A DNA stretch of 10,388 nucleotides from an uncultured Bacilli bacterium (GTDB taxonomy: Bacteria; Bacillota_I; Bacilli_A; RF39; UBA660): assembly GCA_947584105.1 (NCBI GenBank), contig CANPWK010000036.1:1-10388 (forward strand), read 5' to 3'. Positions 5,401-10,388 of this stretch are shown in pieces. The notes under the pieces were generated by a model. That model was not told the origin of the DNA, ran no database searches, and was given only the letters and a program-made list of their open reading frames with translations. Position 1 is the stretch's first letter, and each line of letters begins with the position of its first letter. The position numbers were made by a program, and so were the translations under genes.

Positions 5401-7193
5401 GTCAATATTTTTTTATAATTGATTTCTGTTGATTCCAATAATTTATCATTAACTAAAAGTGGTACTAAAATAATATCGGAAATATTGTGATTATTAAAAT
5501 ATATTTTTAAACGCCATGCTCCATTTTGATATATATCTTTATTCAAAGAAGGAACTGTTATATAAGAATCCGTTAAAGAAAGTTTAGAAATATGATAATG
5601 ACCAAAAATATCTATATATACATTATCTCTATTAAGATTTTGCTTTTGATAGTATTTATTTATCAAAGAAATTATTTCATTATCATAATTGCCATATTTT
5701 TTTATAAAATTATTTGAAAACTTTTTAAAAAAATGATGTAGAAATAAAGTTCCTGAGCCTATTTTAACTTTTTTATGATCATATCCTAAATTAATATAAT
5801 CACTTCTTTGATTACACAAAATTTTAATTGGGTCTAAACCTAACTCTAATAAGGTTTTATCATGGTTACCACCTAAAATAAGATTAACAACATTAGGATC
5901 ATTGGGCAAATTTTTAATTAAATCATTTAATAAATTATCATAAAGTCTAAGCTGTTTTAAATCATTTTCTTCATTAAAAATATGCACATCCATTAAATCA
6001 CCTAAATTAATAATTATTTTTATATTATTTTTAATGGCATAATTATATATTTTTTCTAAATTATCCAATTCTGAATTATCATTAGAACCAATATGCAAAT
6101 CAGAAATTAAAATAACATCTAAAGTTGAAGAACTATTTTCAATAGTAAAATCATTATTTTCTGGTAATCCTAATTTATAAACCTTTTCGTTATCTCTTAA
6201 TCCAATTTGACCAAATGAATACCTATTACTTAATTTTGTAATTGCTTCTTTAATATTTCTTTTATTAACGTTAAAATTACCTTTCAAACAATTAGTCAAT
6301 TCAGAAACAGTAAAATCATTTTCAAACATATAAGAAATAATTACATCTTCAATATTTTTATTGTAAATATTCTCATTTATAGCATTATCATATTTATTAA
6401 TCTTATCTATATATTCAGCTATTTGAGCTTTTAATTGTTTATTTTGTAAACTAATCTTATCTAAAGTTTCTTTAAATACTGCTTTTTGCTTATTATTTAA
6501 ACTTTTATATGAAGTATTTTCTTTTAATAAATCTTCAATTTGTTCTTTATTATCTACAATTATATTATTTAATTCTGTAATTTTCTTATTTAAATTATCT
6601 ACTTCTTCTGCTGATGGTAAATTTTTTAATTGTTGTTTTAAAGAAATAATTTCCGTTTGTAAATCTTTAATTTTATTTTTTAAACTTTTTACTTGTTCTT
6701 TCTTTTTTATTAAATCTTTATTTAAATTTTCATTATCTTGTTCAAGACTTAATATTTTTTTATTATCTATTTTGCTATTAGCTTGACTATTTAAATTTAT
6801 TTCTACTTCTTTCAGTAAATCTGTTATCTTGTCTAAAAATGTTATATCAAGTGGCTTTCCATTTTTAATATTTTGTTCATAATTAGCTTTTAAATCTTTC
6901 AATATATTATAAATTTCTTCATCAACTTTAATTACCTTTTGATCTTTTTTAAAATTAACATATATTTCCATTAAGTTGTATATTATAAATATTAAATTAG
7001 ATAATATCTTGGTTGGTTTATTTCTCTGTTCTTTAATTCTACCACTAACTTCTTTAGTAAAAAAACAAAGTGTTTCTTGACAAATTAAAATATTATTTCT
7101 TGATTCCATTAAAATTGGACTTTCCATGATATAACTTATATCTACTGATTTAAGTATTCCTAGTAATTTTACTTTATCGACTATTATTGACAT
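5388..7193 (-). CDS. Coiled-coil protein with C-terminal calcineurin-like metallophosphoesterase
   Basis: A 601-aa cytoplasmic protein with no membrane segment or signal peptide. An unrecognised helical N-terminal region (1-135) is followed by a long Lys/Glu/Leu/Asn-rich coiled coil (about 150-270). Next comes a segment of about 60 residues (281-340) that looks like a winged helix, then a metallophosphoesterase domain (about 358-560). All metal-site motifs are present: SDLHIGS (364-370; Asp365, His367), GDLMD (398-402), GGNHD (441-445), LHH (485-487) and GHYH (531-534). A two-metal phosphodiesterase or nuclease is therefore likely, with DNA, RNA or a nucleotide as substrate. The SDLHIGS and GNHD spelling loosely recalls SbcD/Mre11 and archaeal PolD small-subunit phosphoesterases, but I cannot assign a family. 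The start at 7193 is set by AGGGG six bases upstream; the upstream ATG at 7220 falls next to the -10 element. Its own promoter and terminator make it a single-gene unit. Confidence 0.85.
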   Translation of the reverse strand: MSIIVDKVKLLGILKSVDISYIMESPILMESRNNILICQETLCFFTKEVSGRIKEQRNKPTKILSNLIFIIYNLMEIYVNFKKDQKVIKVDEEIYNILKDLKANYEQNIKNGKPLDITFLDKITDLLKEVEINLNSQANSKIDNKKILSLEQDNENLNKDLIKKKEQVKSLKNKIKDLQTEIISLKQQLKNLPSAEEVDNLNKKITELNNIIVDNKEQIEDLLKENTSYKSLNNKQKAVFKETLDKISLQNKQLKAQIAEYIDKINKYDNAINENIYNKNIEDVIISYMFENDFTVSELTNCLKGNFNVNKRNIKEAITKLSNRYSFGQIGLRDNEKVYKLGLPENNDFTIENSSSTLDVILISDLHIGSNDNSELDNLEKIYNYAIKNNIKIIINLGDLMDVHIFNEENDLKQLRLYDNLLNDLIKNLPNDPNVVNLILGGNHDKTLLELGLDPIKILCNQRSDYINLGYDHKKVKIGSGTLFLHHFFKKFSNNFIKKYGNYDNEIISLINKYYQKQNLNRDNVYIDIFGHYHISKLSLTDSYITVPSLNKDIYQNGAWRLKIYFNNHNISDIILVPLLVNDKLLESTEINYKKILTKNK

Positions 7194-7210
7194 AAAACAT
7201 CCCCTAAAGA

Positions 7211-7239
7211 ATTTTAACATATTTTAATATTTTTTGCAA
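7211..7239 (-). promoter_or_regulatory. Extended -10 promoter of the metallophosphoesterase gene
   Basis: On the minus strand, TTGCAA (7234-7239) and TAAAAT (7211-7216) are separated by 17 bp, and TGT precedes the -10 to give TGTTAAAAT. The AGGGG ribosome site starts only 5 nt after the -10, so the predicted leader is very short. The in-frame ATG at 7218-7220 would lie upstream of the predicted transcript start, which supports the start at 7193. Confidence 0.65.
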
Positions 7240-7262
7240 AAAAACATAATTATTTATGTTTT
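7238..7262 (-). terminator. Intrinsic terminator of the S11 carboxypeptidase gene
   Basis: A 9-bp stem has arms at 7241-7249 and 7254-7262 around a 4-nt loop. On the minus strand it gives TTATGTTT followed by further T residues (complement of 7238-7244). The 5' arm overlaps the TAA stop codon. The stem has only one G-C pair. Confidence 0.65.
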
Positions 7263-8424
7263 ATAAATTCATATTACCACTAGCAATATCTTTTAAATAA
7301 TTTAAGTATAATTCTAATATATTAGCTTTTTTTACATCATTTTTAACTGTTAAATCCACTTTACTAATAACTTTTCCGTTATTTTTCACAGTTAAAGTGC
7401 CCACTTTTTCGCCTTTTTTAATATTGGTTTTTATATTATTAACTTTAATGCTATAACTTGGATTTATATCTTGATCTACTCTAGTTAAAACGTTTACATC
7501 CGTCTTAGGAACTATTTCAATTATTTCATCTTGTGTTTTATTATTACTAATTTTCTTTAAAACTTTATTCAAACTAATATACTTATGCATTTTATATTGA
7601 CTAAATCCATAATCCAACATAGATGATACTTCACTATTACGATGATCAATGCTATCTTCACCCATAACAGTAGCAATTACACGCATATTATCTTTTTTCA
7701 TAGTAGCTGTAAGACAATAACCAGCTGTTTTAGTATATCCTGTTTTAAGACCATCCACACCTTCTTTAAAACGAACTAATTTATTTGTATTAACAAGCCA
7801 TATTTTCCTATCTGTATTCTGTCTTAAATATGTCTCATAAATAGAAGTATAATTTAAAATTTTTTCATGTTTTAAAAGTTCTTTTGCTATCATAGCCATA
7901 TCATAAGCACTCGAATAATGATTAGCTTCATCTAAACCATGACAATTTTTAAAATTAGTATCATTTAATCCTAATTCTTTTGCTTTATTATTCATCATTT
8001 TAACAAAGTTATCTTCTGTTCCAGCAATAAATTCAGCCATTGCTACAACAGCATCATTACCAGATGCAATAGCAATCCCTTTTAATAAATCCTCAACTTT
8101 CATTTTTTCATTTTCTTCTAATAATATTTGACTTCCTCCCATACTAGAAGCATTTTTTGAAACTGTTACTTCATCATTTAATTTAATTTTTCCAGCATCA
8201 ATTTTTTCCATAATTAAAAGCAAACTCATCATTTTAGTCATACTAGCAGGAGCTATTTTTTCATGACTATTTTTTTCAAATAGAATTTGTCCCGTTGATT
8301 GTTCAATTAAAATAGCACTTTTAGCATTTTCACCTAAATTAATTTCGTTTGATACAGTAGTAGATGCATTAATTGTAAATGGTAAAATAAATAATCCCAA
8401 TAATAAAATAAATATTTTTTTCAT
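7261..8424 (-). CDS. dacA: D-alanyl-D-alanine carboxypeptidase, peptidase S11 (PBP5-type)
   Basis: Exported low-molecular-mass penicillin-binding protein that removes the terminal D-Ala from peptidoglycan stem pentapeptides and so limits cross-linking. An N-terminal signal peptide ends near residue 20 (TINA-STT). The catalytic domain shows all three signatures of the family: SMTK (61-64, nucleophile Ser61), SGN (121-123) and KTG (227-229). A smaller beta-rich domain (about 285-362) follows. The C-terminal helix near ILELYLNYLKDIA (369-381) is amphipathic and fits the membrane anchor of PBP5-like enzymes. The 387-aa length is normal for DacA/DacF; I cannot tell which of these paralogues it is. 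GAGGTG lies 5-6 nt before the ATG. It sits between two exported or phosphoesterase genes, each separated by a hairpin. A second, unrelated carboxypeptidase (M15) lies about 1.1 kb away. Confidence 0.95.
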   Translation of the reverse strand: MKKIFILLLGLFILPFTINASTTVSNEINLGENAKSAILIEQSTGQILFEKNSHEKIAPASMTKMMSLLLIMEKIDAGKIKLNDEVTVSKNASSMGGSQILLEENEKMKVEDLLKGIAIASGNDAVVAMAEFIAGTEDNFVKMMNNKAKELGLNDTNFKNCHGLDEANHYSSAYDMAMIAKELLKHEKILNYTSIYETYLRQNTDRKIWLVNTNKLVRFKEGVDGLKTGYTKTAGYCLTATMKKDNMRVIATVMGEDSIDHRNSEVSSMLDYGFSQYKMHKYISLNKVLKKISNNKTQDEIIEIVPKTDVNVLTRVDQDINPSYSIKVNNIKTNIKKGEKVGTLTVKNNGKVISKVDLTVKNDVKKANILELYLNYLKDIASGNMNL

Positions 8425-8447
8425 AATTCACCTCAATAAAATTTATG

Positions 8448-8477
8448 TTTATAAATAAAAAAAAGAATAAATGATAA
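8448..8477 (-). promoter_or_regulatory. Weak candidate promoter for the S11 carboxypeptidase gene
   Basis: TTATCA (8472-8477) and TATAAA (8448-8453) on the minus strand are 18 bp apart, matching the consensus at 4 and 5 of 6 positions. It overlaps the hairpin that follows the preceding gene. The region is so AT-rich that chance matches are likely. Confidence 0.3.
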
Positions 8478-8499
8478 ATAATTTTACCCAATATTCTTT
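8453..8499 (-). terminator. Probable terminator after the 292-aa gene
   Basis: AAAGAATA (8462-8469) pairs with TATTCTTT (8492-8499), an 8-bp stem with a 22-nt loop. On the minus strand it runs into eight T residues and a further T-rich stretch. The 5' arm covers the TAA stop. The loop is long, so read-through into the carboxypeptidase gene is plausible. Confidence 0.45.
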
Positions 8500-9376
8500 A
8501 ATTTATTTCTATTTTTAATATTTTATAATCTTCTAATAATTTATTGTTAATAACTTCTTTGTCAGTTGGTTTGTAATTTTTTATTAAATTAATATTCTTA
8601 AAACTAGTAGTCTTAATCTTCTTAACATCTTTATTAAACAAATCACTAGTATTACTATCATACATTACAGTAATTAAACTAAGTAAACTATTATAAGTCC
8701 TACTAGTTAATTCTTTTGGTTCCCCAAAATACATAATAATTTTATCATTTTCTTCTATTTTATAAAATACTAAATTACCTTGTGTAATTTGGAAATAATC
8801 TTCATTAAGTAATTTATTTTTATATTCTAAAAAGTCAGTTTCTTTAAAATATACATTAGCTACACTGCCTAATTTAAATTTTTGATTAACTTTAAACTTA
8901 TATATATATTTTTCCTTATCAGCATATATTTCTATTCCATTATCATTAATATTCATAGTGGTATAATCCAAACTACCTAATAAAGATGATACATATCCTT
9001 TATCATTACCATTAATTTGTCCTAAACTATCAGCTACACTATAAATTATCTTTCCTTTAAGCAAAGTATTTGGATCATTTTTAGGTATCTCAAAAGTCAA
9101 AATATCTTTATCAAGTACTCCATTTAAATAAGAACTAACTTCATCGTTACTAAAATTAATAGTAATAGTGTCTTTAGTTGTTTTTATATTAACATTATAA
9201 TATTTACTTATGGATTTATAATTTCCTTCTTTTTCAATATAACTTGGTAGTTTGCTTAGCTTAAATTTACTAGTTTGAAAATCAAATATAAGCATTATTA
9301 ATAAAATAGTAATCACAAAACCTGATAATGCTGATACAATAAACATTATATTTTTTTTAATTTTGCGCTTAGCCAT
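8498..9376 (-). CDS. Single-pass membrane protein with large extracytoplasmic domain, unknown function
   Basis: No family recognised. The 292-aa product begins with a very basic cytoplasmic tail (AKRKIKK). One transmembrane helix (about 11-31) follows, then about 260 residues outside. The outer part is rich in Lys, Asn, Ile and Tyr with alternating hydrophobic residues, suggesting beta-strands. It has no cysteine and no recognisable active-site motif. The start at 9376 is chosen because AGGAG (9385-9389) lies 8 nt upstream and because the longer in-frame ATG at 9424 falls within the -35 element. It sits between two peptidoglycan carboxypeptidase genes: upstream of the S11 gene on the same strand and divergent from the M15 gene. 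A role at the cell wall is reasonable from context but not shown by the sequence. Confidence 0.75.
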   Translation of the reverse strand: MAKRKIKKNIMFIVSALSGFVITILLIMLIFDFQTSKFKLSKLPSYIEKEGNYKSISKYYNVNIKTTKDTITINFSNDEVSSYLNGVLDKDILTFEIPKNDPNTLLKGKIIYSVADSLGQINGNDKGYVSSLLGSLDYTTMNINDNGIEIYADKEKYIYKFKVNQKFKLGSVANVYFKETDFLEYKNKLLNEDYFQITQGNLVFYKIEENDKIIMYFGEPKELTSRTYNSLLSLITVMYDSNTSDLFNKDVKKIKTTSFKNINLIKNYKPTDKEVINNKLLEDYKILKIEIN

Positions 9377-9395
9377 ACTACCAACTCCTGAATTT

Positions 9396-9424
9396 ATTAT
9401 ACTAAAAAAATTAATAAAAAGCAA
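9396..9424 (-). promoter_or_regulatory. Promoter of the 292-aa membrane protein gene
   Basis: A perfect -10, TATAAT (9396-9401), has TTGCTT (9419-9424) 17 bp upstream on the minus strand. AGGAG starts 6 nt after the -10, so the leader is predicted to be about 12-15 nt. The promoter position excludes the ATG at 9424 as the start. Confidence 0.7.
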
Positions 9425-9472
9425 AATTGATAAAATTACTTTTATTAATTTATATAAAAAGATATAGTTATA

Positions 9473-9501
9473 GTGTAAAAACCATTTTTTTGTGTTAAAA
9501 T
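9473..9501 (+). promoter_or_regulatory. Extended -10 promoter of the M15 carboxypeptidase gene
   Basis: TGTTAAAAT (9493-9501) is an extended -10 identical to the one before the metallophosphoesterase gene. The hexamer 17 bp upstream (GTGTAA, 9473-9478) is a poor -35. A tandem TATAGT pair lies at 9463-9474, overlapping that position. GGTGAT follows the -10 after 6 nt. Confidence 0.5.
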
Positions 9502-9510
9502 ATAAATGGT
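9481..9510. promoter_or_regulatory. Operator-like inverted repeat over the M15 gene -10 and ribosome site
   Basis: ACCATTT (9481-9487) and AAATGGT (9504-9510) are perfect 7-bp inverted repeats 16 bp apart. They bracket the extended -10, and the right arm runs into the Shine-Dalgarno. If transcription starts near 9507, the left arm is not in the RNA, so a DNA-binding operator fits better than an RNA hairpin. Chance occurrence in AT-rich DNA is possible. Confidence 0.35.
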
Positions 9511-9516
9511 GATGAT

Positions 9517-10388
9517 ATGAAAAAAATAAAAGTTAAAACAATTATTATACTATCTGTAATTTTAATAATAGTAATTACTGGATTAATATTGCTAATAAAA
9601 CATATTAATTATACTAAAACATATGATTATAAGTTAAATAAAATTGGATATTCAAAAGAAGAAATAAAAGTTATTAAGAAAAATTTAAAAAATAAACAAA
9701 TAGATTCTTTATTAAATAAAAAATATAATAAAAATATAACTAAACTTATTAATGAAAAATATTTTATCTATAATAATTTAGATAATTATTTAAAATATAA
9801 ACAAAAAAATAAAGATAAGTCTTTTAAAGATGTCGTTGCCATTATTAATGTAGGTAGCAACTATGATTTTTATACTCATACTAAAAAAACAGATATAAAC
9901 AAAAATGAATTGATGCTTTTAAATAAATATAACTATTTAACTAAAGATTATAATCCTGATGATTTGAAAACATTCAGTAATATTTATGCATATGGAGAAA
10001 ATCAACAATTACGTAAAGTAGCTTATGATGCTTATATTGAAATGTTTAATGCTGCCAAAAAAGATGGTTTTACTTTAATAATTAATTCATCTTACCGTAA
10101 TTATCAAGAACAAGAAAAAATATATGAAGATTACTCTAGTTGGTATGGAGAAAATGAAGCTAATAAGATTGCTGCTAAAGCTGGTTTTTCTGAACATCAA
10201 ACTGGCTATGCCGTAGATATTCAATCATATTGTTCTCAGAAAAAAGAATTTGATGAATGTGAAGAGTTTACATGGCTTCAAAATAATGCTTATAAATATG
10301 GTTTTATTTTAAGATATCCAAAAGATTTAAATTACCTAACTGGCTATAATTATGAATCTTGGCATTATCGTTATATTGGTTTGAAAGC
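9517..10388 (+). CDS. VanY/LdcB-type D,D- or L,D-carboxypeptidase (peptidase M15B), 3' end cut off
   Basis: Membrane-anchored zinc carboxypeptidase acting on peptidoglycan stem peptides outside the cell; 290 codons are visible before the window ends. A basic N-terminus and one transmembrane helix (about 8-28) precede a helical, Lys/Asn-rich region (36-155), which would hold the catalytic domain away from the membrane. The M15 core carries SSYRNYQEQ (191-199), SEHQTGYAVDI (225-235) with zinc ligands His227 and Asp234, and ESWHYRYIG (280-288) with catalytic Glu280 and zinc ligand His283. Two cysteines (239, 248) lie close together in a loop. The last motif normally lies near the C-terminus, so probably only a few residues are missing. 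The start follows GGTGAT; an ATG at 9512 is out of frame and stops at once. D,D versus L,D specificity cannot be read from the sequence. It is transcribed divergently from the 292-aa gene. Confidence 0.92.
   Translation, partial: MKKIKVKTIIILSVILIIVITGLILLIKHINYTKTYDYKLNKIGYSKEEIKVIKKNLKNKQIDSLLNKKYNKNITKLINEKYFIYNNLDNYLKYKQKNKDKSFKDVVAIINVGSNYDFYTHTKKTDINKNELMLLNKYNYLTKDYNPDDLKTFSNIYAYGENQQLRKVAYDAYIEMFNAAKKDGFTLIINSSYRNYQEQEKIYEDYSSWYGENEANKIAAKAGFSEHQTGYAVDIQSYCSQKKEFDECEEFTWLQNNAYKYGFILRYPKDLNYLTGYNYESWHYRYIGLK

Noticed and set aside
6380..6760. Low-complexity AT-rich stretch as a DNA repeat array
   Set aside because: The apparent repetition comes from Lys/Asn/Leu-rich codons of the coiled coil; there is no regular DNA repeat unit.
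9474..9498. TGTAAA and TGTTAA as a WalR-type binding site controlling a wall hydrolase
   Set aside because: The half-sites match, but they are 13 nt apart instead of the 5 nt of the known WalR motif, and the second is simply the extended -10 element.

Overview
This is a very AT-rich, compact, Gram-positive-type window. The peptidoglycan genes (mraY, ftsW, S11 and M15 carboxypeptidases), the YqeG/YqeH pair and short operons divided by small hairpin terminators point to a low-GC Firmicutes/Bacillota lineage. It may be one of the reduced gut Bacilli close to the Mollicutes (RF39- or Erysipelotrichia-like); that placement is inference. mraY ends in TGA inside an ATGA overlap with ftsW. UGA is therefore read as stop, which argues against the Mycoplasma/Spiroplasma code.

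Layout. Everything from 51 to 9376 lies on the minus strand and is described here in transcription order. (1) A 292-aa single-pass exported protein of unknown function (8498-9376) has its own promoter. (2) Next is an S11 D-alanyl-D-alanine carboxypeptidase (7261-8424). (3) A 601-aa protein (5388-7193) has a long coiled coil, a helical segment like a winged helix, and a complete calcineurin-like metallophosphoesterase domain at its C-terminus; it has a good extended -10 promoter. (4) A tight operon holds yqeG, yqeH, a 277-aa membrane-anchored unknown and a ~90-aa unknown (2746-5297). (5) A membrane-anchored dockerin-like protein has two calcium loops framed by two-cysteine modules (2147-2659). 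(6) mraY and ftsW overlap by 4 bp (51-2053). On the plus strand, divergent from (1), is a membrane-anchored VanY/LdcB-type M15 carboxypeptidase (9517 onward), cut by the window end.

How they fit. MraY makes lipid I and FtsW polymerises lipid II. The two carboxypeptidases trim stem peptides afterwards. YqeH acts in 30S ribosome assembly and its partner YqeG is a HAD-type phosphatase. Four exported or anchored proteins have no assignable function or an unexpected domain, so the surface is the least explained part of the window.

Points worth a second look are the metallophosphoesterase fusion, the dockerin protein, the loss of FtsW homology at the window edge next to an 8-bp inverted repeat, and -10 elements that sit only 5-6 nt before the Shine-Dalgarno at four starts. 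There is no tRNA, rRNA, CRISPR array, insertion sequence or riboswitch that I can support, and no gene-free stretch exceeds about 140 bases.
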